Below, in pieces: positions 8,207-16,875 of a stretch of DNA of 38,600 nt. A program made the position numbers and the translations under genes. This DNA comes from Candidatus Palauibacter scopulicola (GTDB lineage Bacteria > Gemmatimonadota > Gemmatimonadetes > Palauibacterales > Palauibacteraceae), in NCBI RefSeq assembly GCF_947581915.1, contig NZ_CANPWG010000064.1, positions 1 to 38,600 of the forward strand, in the 5' to 3' direction. The stretch's first letter is position 1. Each line of letters starts with the position of its first letter. The notes beneath the pieces are model-generated. The model worked only from the letters and a program-made list of their open reading frames with translations, was not told the DNA's origin and made no database searches.

Positions 8207-8877
8207 CGGCGGGAGGCGATGCGGTCCAGCGGCTTCTTCGTGATGTCCGGGACGAGCGCGTCGTCCGCAGGATAGCCCACGACGAGCAGCAAGAAGGGGC
8301 GCTCGTTGGGTGGGCGGTCGAGCACCCTGTTCAGGAAGCCCATGGGGCTCGGCGTGTGCGTGAGGGTGGCGAGTCCCGCGTGATGGAGCGCCGTGATGAG
8401 GATCCCGGTGGCGATACCGACCGACTCCGTCACGTAGTAGTTCTTGAGCTTCTCCCCGCCGCGCACTTCGTAACTCTCCGCGAAGATCGCGATGAGGACG
8501 GGCGCCGTCTCCAGGAACGGTTTGTGCTCGTCCGTTCCGAGGTGGGCGAGCGCCTCGAGCCACGCGGCCGGCGCGCGATGCTCGTAGAAGTCTCGCTCCT
8601 CCTTCTCCGCTTCCACCCGGATCCGGCGCTTAACCTCGGCGTCGCGCACGACGACGAAGTGCCACGGTTGCCGGTTCGCGCCGTTGGGGGCCGTTCCCGC
8701 CGCCTCGATGCAGGCGTCGATGACCTCGTCGGGAACCGGCTCGTCGGAATACTCGCGGACCGTCCGGCGTCGTCGCATCTCGTCGCGGAAGGCCCGCGCG
8801 CGACGCACCATCTCCTCTTCCCCCCGCCGCGTGAACGTCGGCAGCGGCACCGGACGGTACGCGCCCCCATCCGTCAT
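8203..8877 (-). CDS. Iodotyrosine-deiodinase-like nitroreductase-family flavoprotein
   Basis: A 224-residue FMN enzyme of the nitroreductase superfamily, closest by recall to iodotyrosine deiodinase (IYD) and not to NfsB. It shares the [11 protein letters not shown] start, [39 protein letters not shown] and the ending [19 protein letters not shown] with animal IYD. The three residues that clamp the amino-acid zwitterion in human IYD (E157, Y161, K182) align with E94, Y98 and K119 at exactly the same spacing. The likely activity is reductive dehalogenation of halotyrosines, or another reaction on a tyrosine-like zwitterion. It has no signal peptide. It follows two secreted amidohydrolase genes on the same strand after a 37-bp gap, probably in one operon. 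Confidence 0.88.
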   Translation of the reverse strand: MTDGGAYRPVPLPTFTRRGEEEMVRRARAFRDEMRRRRTVREYSDEPVPDEVIDACIEAAGTAPNGANRQPWHFVVVRDAEVKRRIRVEAEKEERDFYEHRAPAAWLEALAHLGTDEHKPFLETAPVLIAIFAESYEVRGGEKLKNYYVTESVGIATGILITALHHAGLATLTHTPSPMGFLNRVLDRPPNERPFLLLVVGYPADDALVPDITKKPLDRIASRR

Positions 8878-8914
8878 CGGATCGACCTGCGAGCCACGGG
8901 ATCGATCCCGGACT

Positions 8915-10333
8915 TCAACGGACTCCGACGAGACCCCGCGTCGCCTGAATCAGCTCCCGGGAATCGTAGCCGACGCCGTCCTTGAACACCCAGCGGACCG
9001 CGCGAATCGCACTCGGATCGCTCGCGGGATCGCCGCTCAGGACGATGAGGTCGGCGATCTTCCCGGCCTCCACGGTGCCGAGTTCGTCATCGACGCCGAG
9101 GATCTTCGCACCGTTGGCGCTCACCACCTGCACGGCCTGCACCGGCGTGAGTCCGGCCTCGAGCAGAAGCTCGAAGTTCCGCTGGTTCCCGAAGCCGGGG
9201 AGCGCGCCGCCGATGCCCGTGGGATCGACGCCCGAGGCGAGCAATCCACCCGCGTCGACGAACGCCTTCTCGAAGCGCAGTTCGGTCCGGAAGTGCTCGG
9301 GATCGGGTCCCATCTCCTGGATGCGCCCGCGCTCATCCAGGTAGGCTTCCCGGAGGTCCGGAGCCATCAGCTCCAGCGTCCGCTCGTCCACGACGTCGCG
9401 GTCGGGGAAGAACGCCTCGTAGACCGAGAGCGTGGCGGTGAGCCCCACGCCGGCCTCCACCATCGCTTCGATCGTCTCCTGCGCGATGGGCCCCGTGGGG
9501 TCAGAGCTGCCGGCCCGCTGCATGATGTTGCCTGGACAGCGGTCCGGCTCCTTCTCCGGCACGAAATCGGACGCTGTCAGCATCCCGTGCTCGAGGTTGT
9601 CGATCCCGAGCGCGACGGCCTCCTGGAAGCTCACGGAGCACAGGTGTCCGGTGACGCGCAGACCCAGGCGGTGCGCCTCCTCGATCGCCGCCGCCAGTTC
9701 CGCGCTCCCGATCGACGTGTACGCCTTCACCCACGTGGCCCCCTCTCCCGCCCAGTACTCGACGAAGCGCCGCGCCTGTTCGGGAGAGGTCACGCGGGCC
9801 TGGTGCGGCGCGCCCATCGAGCCGGTGATGTACGGCGCCGTGATATGGATGCGGGGGCCTGGAGAATCGCCGCGGTCGATCGCGTCCCTCAGGTGGACGT
9901 CCGCGTAGGGAGTGATGCTTCCGGTCGTGCGGACCGTCGTCACGCCGGAGCCGAGGTAGAGCCGCGGCGCGCTGTAGCCGAGCTGCACGCGCCGTCCCCC
10001 CACGGCGGTGTAGAAGAGGTGGTCGTGCATGCCGACCATCCCGGGGATCACCGTGTGGCCGCCCAGGTCGTGACGATCCGCGTCCTCCGGCACGTCGATG
10101 GACGCGGCGGGGCCCACGGCGGCGATCCGGCCGTCGCGCAGCAACACGGTCTGGTCCTCGAGGACCGGGCCGCCGGTGCCGTCGATCACGCGAACGTGTT
10201 CAAGCGCCACGGTCGGCCCCTGCACGGCGACATAGGCGCGGGTTTCCTCGGACAGCCGACCGTAGCTCTGCGCGGCCACGGGGTCGGCAAGCACCGTCGC
10301 GATGGCCGCGAAGGCGGCGAGCACTCTGGACAT
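8915..10333 (-). CDS. Secreted amidohydrolase (imidazolonepropionase/prolidase-like), copy B
   Basis: A 472-residue metal-dependent hydrolase with a Sec signal ending near PVAA-QS. It has the N-terminal beta sandwich (IDGTGG), the metal pair HDH (H103, H105), the probable carbamylated-lysine segment WVKAYTS, VTGHLCS and NLEHG histidines, and an ASGVDPTG aspartate. It is a clear paralogue of the next gene upstream (10363-11799). Substrates of this family include N-acyl and Xaa-Pro dipeptides; the specific one is unknown. Start choice: a GTG at 10366 overlaps the upstream stop, and ATG 10339 lies only one base after GGGAGG. ATG 10333 is 7 bases from GGGAGG and is preferred. Confidence 0.87.
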   Translation of the reverse strand: MSRVLAAFAAIATVLADPVAAQSYGRLSEETRAYVAVQGPTVALEHVRVIDGTGGPVLEDQTVLLRDGRIAAVGPAASIDVPEDADRHDLGGHTVIPGMVGMHDHLFYTAVGGRRVQLGYSAPRLYLGSGVTTVRTTGSITPYADVHLRDAIDRGDSPGPRIHITAPYITGSMGAPHQARVTSPEQARRFVEYWAGEGATWVKAYTSIGSAELAAAIEEAHRLGLRVTGHLCSVSFQEAVALGIDNLEHGMLTASDFVPEKEPDRCPGNIMQRAGSSDPTGPIAQETIEAMVEAGVGLTATLSVYEAFFPDRDVVDERTLELMAPDLREAYLDERGRIQEMGPDPEHFRTELRFEKAFVDAGGLLASGVDPTGIGGALPGFGNQRNFELLLEAGLTPVQAVQVVSANGAKILGVDDELGTVEAGKIADLIVLSGDPASDPSAIRAVRWVFKDGVGYDSRELIQATRGLVGVR

Positions 10334-10340
10334 CTTCATT

Positions 10341-10346
10341 CCTCCC
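10341..10346 (-). promoter_or_regulatory. Ribosome-binding site deciding the start of amidohydrolase B
   Basis: GGGAGG on the minus strand lies 1 base before ATG 10339 but 7 bases before ATG 10333. This favours the second ATG as the true start. Confidence 0.6.
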
Positions 10347-10362
10347 TCGACGGGTCCCCCGG

Positions 10363-11799
10363 TCACCTGATCCCCACCATCCCCTTCACGGAGTCAATGA
10401 GCTTCTCCGAGTCGTAACCCACACCGTCCTTGAACACGACGGTCACGTTCCTGATGATCGCGGAGTCCGACTCGAGGTCGCCCTCGAGCACGACGAGATC
10501 CGCGAGCTTTCCGGCCTCGATCGTTCCAAGCTCCTCGTCCACACCCATGATACGGGCGCCGTTGGCGCTCACGATCCGGACGACGGTGGAGGCGTCGAAA
10601 CCCGCTTCGACGAGAAGCTCGTAGTTGCGCTGGTCTCCGAAGCCCGCGATGGCGCCCCCGATCCCCGTCGGGTCCACGCCCGCCGCGAGCACGCCCCCGG
10701 CCTCGACGAAACCGCGCTCGAACGCCATGTGCTTCTGGAGGTGCGCCTCCGTCATCGGCCAATCCGGGTTCGCCTCGATCGCGTCGACGGTCTCCAGATA
10801 ATCCTCCCGCACCTCGGGCGCCATCGCCTCGAGCGTCCGCTCGTCGAGCACGGCGCGCCCTTTGGTCATGGGTTCGATCACGGCCATCGTCGAGGTCATG
10901 CCGACGTCGTTTTCGACCATCGAGAGGATCAGCGCCCTGGCGATCTCACCGGTCGGATCCCCCTCCTCTCCCACGGTGACCATCGAGTTGGGCGGACACT
11001 CGTCCGGCTGCTTGCGCGGATCGAAGTCCGTCGCCGTCCCGAAGCCGTGCTCGATGTTGTCCATCCCCATATCTACGGCTTCCTGGAAGGTGATCGAGCA
11101 GATGTGCCCCGTGACCCGAAGACCCTGCGCGTGTGCCTCCTCGATGACGGCGGCGAGTTCCGCACGCCGGATCGTCGTGTACGCCTTGATCCAGGAGACG
11201 CCCTCCCCCGCCCAGTAGCGGACGAAGCGGCGCGCTTCCTCGGGCGAGTTCACCTGCGCCATGTCCCCCAGCGCCGGGTTCGGCCCCGTGACGTACGGCG
11301 CCGTGACGTGCATGCGCGGTCCCGGCGCCAGACCCCGATCGATGCTCGATTTGACGTTGAGGTCCGCGTAGGGCGAGACGCTGCCCGTCGTGCGGATCGT
11401 CGTGACCCCGGCCGCGAGATAGAGTCTTGGGGAGGAGATGTTTCCCTGAGCCATCCGGCCGCCGGCGCCCATGAAGAACATGTGGTTGTGGAGCCCGATC
11501 ATCCCCGGAATCACGGTGTGTCCCGGCAGGTCATGGACCTCGGCGCCCGGCGGGATCTCCACCGCGCCCGCCGGACCCACCGCGGCGATCCGGTTTCCCT
11601 CGATCACGACGGTCTGGTTCGTCCGGGCGCCGGACCCGGTGCCATCGATGACCTTTACGCCGGTGAGGGCGACCGTCGGGCCGGCGATGGAGACGAACTC
11701 GGAGGTCGCGTCGCCGAGTTCGGCCGCGGACTGCGCGGGCAGGTGAGCCGGAGCGATAAGGGCCGCGAGCGCGACGGGGGCCGCGATGAACTTTCTCAT
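10363..11799 (-). CDS. Secreted amidohydrolase (imidazolonepropionase/prolidase-like), copy A
   Basis: A 478-residue paralogue of copy B. The signal peptide ends near LPAQ-SA. Metal residues appear as HNH (H104, H106), a WIKAYTT lysine segment, VTGHICS, NIEHG and AAGVDPTG. The two copies share long blocks including GAxIxGVDxELGTxEAGK and the ending FKDGVGYDS, and differ most in the middle region around the lid (PMTKGRAVLDERT here). Both should be periplasmic hydrolases of small acylated or peptide substrates. The start is supported by AGAGGAG about 6 bases before ATG 11799. It is the first gene of the probable operon copy A, copy B, IYD-like flavoprotein. Confidence 0.88.
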   Translation of the reverse strand: MRKFIAAPVALAALIAPAHLPAQSAAELGDATSEFVSIAGPTVALTGVKVIDGTGSGARTNQTVVIEGNRIAAVGPAGAVEIPPGAEVHDLPGHTVIPGMIGLHNHMFFMGAGGRMAQGNISSPRLYLAAGVTTIRTTGSVSPYADLNVKSSIDRGLAPGPRMHVTAPYVTGPNPALGDMAQVNSPEEARRFVRYWAGEGVSWIKAYTTIRRAELAAVIEEAHAQGLRVTGHICSITFQEAVDMGMDNIEHGFGTATDFDPRKQPDECPPNSMVTVGEEGDPTGEIARALILSMVENDVGMTSTMAVIEPMTKGRAVLDERTLEAMAPEVREDYLETVDAIEANPDWPMTEAHLQKHMAFERGFVEAGGVLAAGVDPTGIGGAIAGFGDQRNYELLVEAGFDASTVVRIVSANGARIMGVDEELGTIEAGKLADLVVLEGDLESDSAIIRNVTVVFKDGVGYDSEKLIDSVKGMVGIR

Positions 11800-11848
11800 G
11801 GGAGACTCCTCTGAGTTGGGCCGTTCAGGGCCCGAAAAACGTACCGCG

Positions 11849-14062
11849 TCACGGCTCCACCGTGAACACCATCTGCATGCCCGCCTCCAGGTGCTCGGCG
11901 ATGTGGCAGTGCAGCATCCATTGGCCGGGGTTCGAGAGTTCGAGCAGGAGGTCGACCGAACCGCCCACGGGGACGACCACCATGTCCTTCCAGGCGAGGT
12001 TGTCGTGCGCCACCCCGTTCGTGGCGAGAACGAGGAAGCGCTGGCCGTGGATGTGGATCGGATGCTGCATCTGGTGCAGCGTCTCGCGGCGGCTCCGGAT
12101 CCGCAGCTTGACCACGTCGCCCACGCGGAAGGTCCACCGGATCGCCTCGTTCTCGCGCCCGGTGGAGGGCTCGCGCAGCGTCCACGATACGTTTTCCGGC
12201 GTCGAGATCAGGTTCATCATCGGCATCGTTCCCGACCACTCGACCGGGTGGAAGTACGCCGAGTCCACCTGCATGAGGCGCTCGACGACGAGCGGGAGGC
12301 CGCGCGTCGACATGTCGAGTTCCAGCGTGAGGTCCACCGGCCGATCGAAGAGGGGGCGGTAGGGCGCGATCTCATCGCGTGCGCGCTCGTTCTCGCGCAG
12401 CACCTCGAAGGTCGCGCTCAGATCCGGCGTCGCGTCCGCCGCGCCGACGCGAACGACGCCCAGCGTGTCCTGTTCGGGGAAGAAGCTGCCGCCGATGTGG
12501 TCGATCCCCTGCACCCGGTTCAGAAGGGCGTAGCTCCCGCTCTCGGGAAAGGCGACGTGCACGATGTAACGCTCCGCCGGCGCGATGATCACGCTCTCGA
12601 CCCATTCCTCCCGTTCGAAGTTGCCCACGTCGGCGCCCACGAGCTTCATGGGCGCCCCGCCGAAGGAGAGGTTGAACGTCCGCGTATTGGAGGCGTTGGT
12701 GAAGTAGAAGCGGACGACCGAGCCGCGCTCCACGTCCAGCGCGTAGTCGGGTCTCCCGTTCACGAGCATGGTGTTGCCGAAGCGGCCCATCAGCGCGTGG
12801 GTGGCGCGCTCGAGACCGAAGGGGACGATCCCGTGCTCGCCCACGAGCAGGTCGTCGAGCATCACGACTTCCTCGCGGTGGACGGGGCTGAAATAGTCGG
12901 GATCTTCGGACCGGACCATGAGGTTGCCGGCCAGTCCCAGATCCTGCTGAACTTCCTCGCGGTGGTGCGGGTGGTACCAGTAGAGGCCGGGGTCGGGGAA
13001 GTGCACCGTGTAGCGGAAGCTCTCGCCGGGGGCCACGACCTCCTGCGTCAGGCCCGGGACGCCGTCGAAGCGGTTGTCGAGCCGCAGACCGTGCCAGTGG
13101 ATCGCGGTCGGCCAGTCGATGCGGTTCGTAAAGCCGATCGTGACGGTCGCGTCCTCGGGGACCCAGAGGAGGGGACCGGGGATCTGTCCGTTGAAGCCGT
13201 AACCGAGGAGTTCTCGGTCGCCAATGCGGCGGCGCACGTAGACGGCGTCGAGGGCGAGCGAGTCGCCGTCGGCGAGTTCGATCACCTCGCGGGGGCGGGC
13301 GTCGACGACTTCGCCTTCCCATCCGTCCCCCGGCAACCAAGGCTGCACGTCCGGCCGCAGCTCCATGAGCGACGGGAGCATCATGACCCCTTCGGGCATC
13401 GGCACGCCGCCCCAGGCGTCGTCCATCGCCATCTCGCCGTGGGGCGTCCGCGAAGCGCCCAGCGCGAACTCGAGAAAGTCGGCGGGCTGCATGCGGCTCG
13501 AAGGCGATTGGGCTCGCAGCACGTAGGGGCCTGATGGCTCCGCGCCCGTCCCCCCGGCCGCTCCGGATTCCGCCGTGACCAGGATGAGGAACTTGTTGAA
13601 CCCGACCTGCCCCACCTCCGCGCGTCCGCGCGCCGGAACCTCCCCGAGCCGCTCGATCGGCCAGAGGACCTGGGTCGACGCCCAGGCGACGTAACGGTCG
13701 TACGGCCCGAGCGTGGAGGGGGGCGGAAGGTCCGTCGAGATCACCGCGTCGTACAGCAGGCGTCCGTCCGGCGTCACCCCGACGGAGAACGGCCCCGCAG
13801 GACGGCGCAACTCGACCGTGCCGGCCGCGTCCGGGACGCGGGGCGTCGGGAACAGCGACATGCAGTACAGATCCGGGCTCGCCGCGCTCCCCTGCTCCGC
13901 GCCGGACGTGCAGGGAGGGGCCTCCTGCGGCGGCGGCATCCCCGGGGGCGGCGCGCCCACCCAAAGCCAGAGCGCTCCGCACAGGGCCCCGGCGGCGCCG
14001 AGCGCCGCAGCGGCCGCCGCGCCGGAGTCCCGTTCCGATGACCGCCGGGCCGCGGGGGTCAA
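11849..14062 (-). CDS. Multicopper oxidase, three-domain type
   Basis: A 737-residue laccase-like oxidase with all four copper motifs: HWHG (H322, H324), HPHH (364-367), HPIHIHG (H667, H670, H672) and HCHIAEHLEAGM (HCH 718-720, H724, axial Met729). It should couple one-electron oxidation of a phenol, metal or similar donor to reduction of O2 to water, outside the cytoplasm. A hydrophobic stretch near residues 12-35 is a signal or anchor. About 200 residues precede the first cupredoxin domain and match no domain I know. The only plausible start near the family N-terminus is TTG 14062, whose TTGA overlaps the SDR stop; no Shine-Dalgarno site is visible, so coupling is likely. Last gene of the operon. 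Confidence 0.9.
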   Translation of the reverse strand: MTPAARRSSERDSGAAAAAALGAAGALCGALWLWVGAPPPGMPPPQEAPPCTSGAEQGSAASPDLYCMSLFPTPRVPDAAGTVELRRPAGPFSVGVTPDGRLLYDAVISTDLPPPSTLGPYDRYVAWASTQVLWPIERLGEVPARGRAEVGQVGFNKFLILVTAESGAAGGTGAEPSGPYVLRAQSPSSRMQPADFLEFALGASRTPHGEMAMDDAWGGVPMPEGVMMLPSLMELRPDVQPWLPGDGWEGEVVDARPREVIELADGDSLALDAVYVRRRIGDRELLGYGFNGQIPGPLLWVPEDATVTIGFTNRIDWPTAIHWHGLRLDNRFDGVPGLTQEVVAPGESFRYTVHFPDPGLYWYHPHHREEVQQDLGLAGNLMVRSEDPDYFSPVHREEVVMLDDLLVGEHGIVPFGLERATHALMGRFGNTMLVNGRPDYALDVERGSVVRFYFTNASNTRTFNLSFGGAPMKLVGADVGNFEREEWVESVIIAPAERYIVHVAFPESGSYALLNRVQGIDHIGGSFFPEQDTLGVVRVGAADATPDLSATFEVLRENERARDEIAPYRPLFDRPVDLTLELDMSTRGLPLVVERLMQVDSAYFHPVEWSGTMPMMNLISTPENVSWTLREPSTGRENEAIRWTFRVGDVVKLRIRSRRETLHQMQHPIHIHGQRFLVLATNGVAHDNLAWKDMVVVPVGGSVDLLLELSNPGQWMLHCHIAEHLEAGMQMVFTVEP

Positions 14063-14850
14063 TGGAGGGCCCGCGTGCGGCCCCCGTCGACGGCGATGGA
14101 CACGCCCGTCACGTAGCTGGCGCGCTCGGAGGCGAGGAACGCCACGACCGCGGCGAACTCGCGTGGGTCGCCGAGACGTCCGACGGGGATCGCGGCGTTC
14201 CACCCCGCTTCCACTTCCTCCGTCGAGATCCCCCCGGCTTCGGCGCGCACCGCGGCCAGTTGGTCGAGCCTCGCGGTGCGCGTGAAGCCCGGGAGCACGT
14301 TGTTCACGGTGACGCCGAACGAGGCGACCTCGTTCGAGAGGGTCTTCGCGAAGCCCGTCACAGCGGCCCGCACGCTGTTGGAGAGGATCAGGTCAGCTTC
14401 GGGTTCCTTCGCGGCAACTGACGTGATGTTCAGGATCCGCCCCCAGCCCCGCTCCTTCATGCCGGGCAGGACGGCGCGGGTGAGATCGAGAGCGCTCTCC
14501 AGATTGAGGCGGACGGCCGCCTTCCACGCCTCCCGGTCGTGGTCCTCGAACTTTCCCGCCGGGGGTCCGCCCGCGTTGTTCACGAGGATGTCCACGCGCC
14601 CGAAGCGGGACATCGCCGCGTCGACGAGGCCGGCCACGGCCTGGGGATCCGACAGATCGGCCGGGATCCCGACGACGTCGCCGGGCCCGCGCGCGTCAGC
14701 GGAGGCCACGGCTTCCGCGAGCGCGGTCTCGCCCCTGGCGCACATCAGCACGTGCGCCCCTTCCGCCGCCAGTTCTTCGGCCACGGCCCGGCCGAGCCCC
14801 TTCGACGAGGCGGCTACGAGTGCGACGCGGCCGGTGATCCCGAGGTCCAT
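14059..14850 (-). CDS. SDR-family oxidoreductase with altered YxxxK site
   Basis: A 263-residue short-chain dehydrogenase/reductase. The Rossmann cofactor motif is ASSKGLG (14-20), and NNAG (91-94) and catalytic-type Ser144 are present. At the positions of the usual catalytic Tyr and Lys, set by the 13-residue spacing from Ser144, there are Ser157 and Arg161 (SNSVR). This is a known divergent branch rather than a sequencing fault, because the flanks are intact. It may use another proton donor or be a non-canonical reductase or dehydratase-like enzyme. The substrate is unknown. Its ATG overlaps the cupin stop (TGATG) and its TGA overlaps the TTG of the oxidase gene. Confidence 0.9.
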   Translation of the reverse strand: MDLGITGRVALVAASSKGLGRAVAEELAAEGAHVLMCARGETALAEAVASADARGPGDVVGIPADLSDPQAVAGLVDAAMSRFGRVDILVNNAGGPPAGKFEDHDREAWKAAVRLNLESALDLTRAVLPGMKERGWGRILNITSVAAKEPEADLILSNSVRAAVTGFAKTLSNEVASFGVTVNNVLPGFTRTARLDQLAAVRAEAGGISTEEVEAGWNAAIPVGRLGDPREFAAVVAFLASERASYVTGVSIAVDGGRTRALH

Positions 14851-15230
14851 CAGTCGTCCGTGTCGTGAAAGTAGGCGTCCGTCCCATCGAGCCAGTCGGT
14901 ACGGGGAGGACAGAAAATGTCGAGATCCAGCGTCTTTTCGAGCGCGATGGCCTTGTGCGGGACGTGGGAGGGAATATGGAGGATCTCCCCCGCCCGTACG
15001 ACGACTTCCTCGCGCCCGTCTTCGCCCAGCCAGAAGTGCAGCGCTCCCTCGAGGATGTACGTGAACTGCTCATTCTCGTGCGAGTGCGTGGGAACGACCG
15101 CGCCCTCCTCGAGCAGGACCTGCGCGATCATGGCCCGGTCTCCCGTCACCATGCGCCGGCCCAACTGTCCGGTCACGCGCTCCCACGGCAATTCCTCCCA
15201 GCGGAAGTGCCGGGGCTTCGCTTCGCTCAT
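14850..15230 (-). CDS. Single-domain cupin protein
   Basis: A 126-residue cupin with metal motif HSHENEQ (H49, H51, Q55) in the first conserved block and PSHVPHKA (H92) in the second. Ligand type and size match small non-haem metal cupins (dioxygenases, isomerases or sensors). The C-terminus CPPRTDWLDG is shared by many such proteins of unknown function. A strong GGGAGG lies 8 bases before ATG 15230. That ATG overlaps the stop of the upstream gene (ATGA), and its own stop overlaps the SDR start. Context with an SDR and a multicopper oxidase suggests oxidative processing of a small organic compound. Confidence 0.88.
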   Translation of the reverse strand: MSEAKPRHFRWEELPWERVTGQLGRRMVTGDRAMIAQVLLEEGAVVPTHSHENEQFTYILEGALHFWLGEDGREEVVVRAGEILHIPSHVPHKAIALEKTLDLDIFCPPRTDWLDGTDAYFHDTDD

Positions 15231-16201
15231 GACGTTTCCTCCCTGGGATGATGTCGTCTGGTTCCGGTCGGCGGAGGATGAGCCGCCTGCCGGTTCCCGG
15301 CAAGCGTCCAGGCGACGCCCGCGCGAAGGTTCCAGTCGCCGCTGAGCGGCGTGGTTCCGTGCCCGAGCCCGACGTCGATGGCGAGCGGCCGGCGCCGCCA
15401 CTCCACGGTCGCGCGGACTTCTCCGAGGTCGCCGGTGCCGAGCGGGGACACCCTTCTCGTGCTCGCTCGCCCGCGCGTACCCACGGACAGCCGCCAGTTC
15501 GGGGTCGCGTCCCACTGCCCTTCGAATGCGTAGGCGAACGCGTCGTTCTGCTCGAAGACATCGATGGGCGCCTCCAGGATGCCGACGCCGAACCAGCCCG
15601 TGGCGCGCCAGCGCGCCGAGCCCCACGAGACGAGGGCCGCGATCGTGATGTCGGTCGTGTTGAGCCCGATCCCCCGGGTCTCGTCGGAGTTGGGGAGCTT
15701 CACGCCCAGGTGCCCTCCCGCCGAGAACCCCGTGGCTCGGCCGATCGGCGCGAACGACACGGCAAGTTCGAAGTCGCCCACGTCGCGGGAGGTCCCACCG
15801 GCGAGAGAAGGATCGAGATCGACGGAAGAGACCGAATCGCGCCTCTCGATGGAGAGCGTCTTCCGGGCCGCGCCCTTGAGTTCGAACACGATCCGCGGTC
15901 CGACGGCCCAGGCGGCGTGGAGTTCGGGAAAGGCCGTCAGGTCGCCCCCGAGCCCGGCCAGCGGAAAGTCGGCGTTTGCCGTACGCGAGACGCCGGCGCC
16001 GATCAGGGCCTCGCCGGACCGCGTGTCTCCCACCGGCTGCACGAGGGCGTCGCGCCTGAGCTGCCCCTGCGCCGGAATCGCCACCGCCACGGCGACCACT
16101 GTGGAGAGAACGCACGAGAGCCCGACGCGCGAACGCCGGGCTCCCGGGGACTGCGGCGAAGGGGACCGCCGGCGCGGCGCCGGCCGGTCGCCGGGGCTCA
16201 G
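15227..16201 (-). CDS. Probable outer-membrane or periplasmic beta-rich protein
   Basis: About 324 residues with a positively charged N-terminus, a hydrophobic signal segment (CVLSTVVAVAVAIPAQG) and then alternating beta-strand-like sequence with many aromatic and Gly residues (GWFGVGILEAP, WRLSVGTRGR). This is typical of small beta-barrel transporter-like hypothetical proteins; no named family is recognised. The start is unusual: no ATG, GTG or TTG lies ahead of the signal peptide in this frame after the upstream gene ends. The codon in the right place is CTG at 16201, overlapping the upstream stop as CTGA. A GTG at 16099 would cut off the signal peptide. The end overlaps the cupin start. 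Confidence 0.72.
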   Translation of the reverse strand: MSPGDRPAPRRRSPSPQSPGARRSRVGLSCVLSTVVAVAVAIPAQGQLRRDALVQPVGDTRSGEALIGAGVSRTANADFPLAGLGGDLTAFPELHAAWAVGPRIVFELKGAARKTLSIERRDSVSSVDLDPSLAGGTSRDVGDFELAVSFAPIGRATGFSAGGHLGVKLPNSDETRGIGLNTTDITIAALVSWGSARWRATGWFGVGILEAPIDVFEQNDAFAYAFEGQWDATPNWRLSVGTRGRASTRRVSPLGTGDLGEVRATVEWRRRPLAIDVGLGHGTTPLSGDWNLRAGVAWTLAGNRQAAHPPPTGTRRHHPREETS

Positions 16202-16875
16202 CTTCGAGCCGCCTGCATGACGTCGCTCACATACCCGTCCAGCCGCGCCATGACCTCGATCGTCTCGGCCTGCGTCTCTGCGTTGGCCAGCTCTCTGACC
16301 AGGCTGAGAAGCAGTCCGCGGACCGCGGCCGCGTCGCCGCCTCCCATAGCCGGCGCAGCTGCTGCCGCCGGCGCGGCAGCCGGCGCGGCAGCCGGCGCGG
16401 GCTCCGCCACGGCCGGGACGAAGGTCCGACGAACCCTCGGAGCGGGTTTCGGAGCCTCCGCGGCGGCCAGGCGGCGCTTCACCTGGAGCGGGTATTTTGC
16501 ATGGAACTGTCGGGGCGACAGGTCGGCAATCGAAGCGTCGATCTCGCAGGCGCCCGCAAACAACTCCGCGTTCGTGACCCCGGGGTTTCTCTTGAGCACG
16601 CGCTCCACGTACGCCCGCACCGCATCCGCATCTCCCTTGGCGGCACGCGGTCGCTGCGCCGCTTTCGGCCTGGCCGACGCCCGGACCGCCCTCCCCGGAC
16701 CGGCCCCCGCCAGGCGACGCTTGACCTGCAGCGGATACTTCGCGTGGAACTGCCTCGGATTCAGCTTCCCGATGGTCCTGTCTATGAGCTTCGCCCCTTC
16801 GAAGAGCGTCGCGTTCGAGACCCCCGGGTCCTTTGTCAACTCCAGCTCTATGAACTCCATCACGTTCTCGTTCAT
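16198..16875 (-). CDS. Unrecognised protein with two copies of a PRQFHAKYPLQVKRRLA domain
   Basis: A 225-residue cytoplasmic protein. Residues 5-56 and 86-137 are tandem copies of one domain of about 52 residues. Both begin with a helix, then PGV(S/T)NAxLF and IDxxI, and end in the 17-residue identical block PRQFHAKYPLQVKRRLA. A basic Ala/Lys/Arg linker joins them. An Ala/Pro-rich tether (about 155-176) leads to a helical C-terminal segment (182-222). The identical block is coded with many synonymous differences, so the duplication is old and the protein sequence constrained. The basic ends suggest nucleic-acid binding, which is unproven. GGAGGAGG precedes ATG 16875. It is the first gene of the operon with the barrel protein, cupin, SDR and oxidase. 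Confidence 0.8.
   Translation of the reverse strand: MNENVMEFIELELTKDPGVSNATLFEGAKLIDRTIGKLNPRQFHAKYPLQVKRRLAGAGPGRAVRASARPKAAQRPRAAKGDADAVRAYVERVLKRNPGVTNAELFAGACEIDASIADLSPRQFHAKYPLQVKRRLAAAEAPKPAPRVRRTFVPAVAEPAPAAAPAAAPAAAAAPAMGGGDAAAVRGLLLSLVRELANAETQAETIEVMARLDGYVSDVMQAARS

Noticed and set aside
10334..10366. GTG 10366 or ATG 10339 as the start of amidohydrolase B
   Set aside because: The GTG overlaps the upstream stop but has no good site, and ATG 10339 is one base from GGGAGG; ATG 10333 has normal spacing.
11786..13534. Long plus-strand frame opposite the multicopper oxidase
   Set aside because: Mirror of a gene with all four copper motifs; no domain in the frame itself.
16198..16875. 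SWIB or winged-helix identity for the repeat domains
   Set aside because: Length and basic ends suggested it, but no diagnostic motif could be matched by eye.
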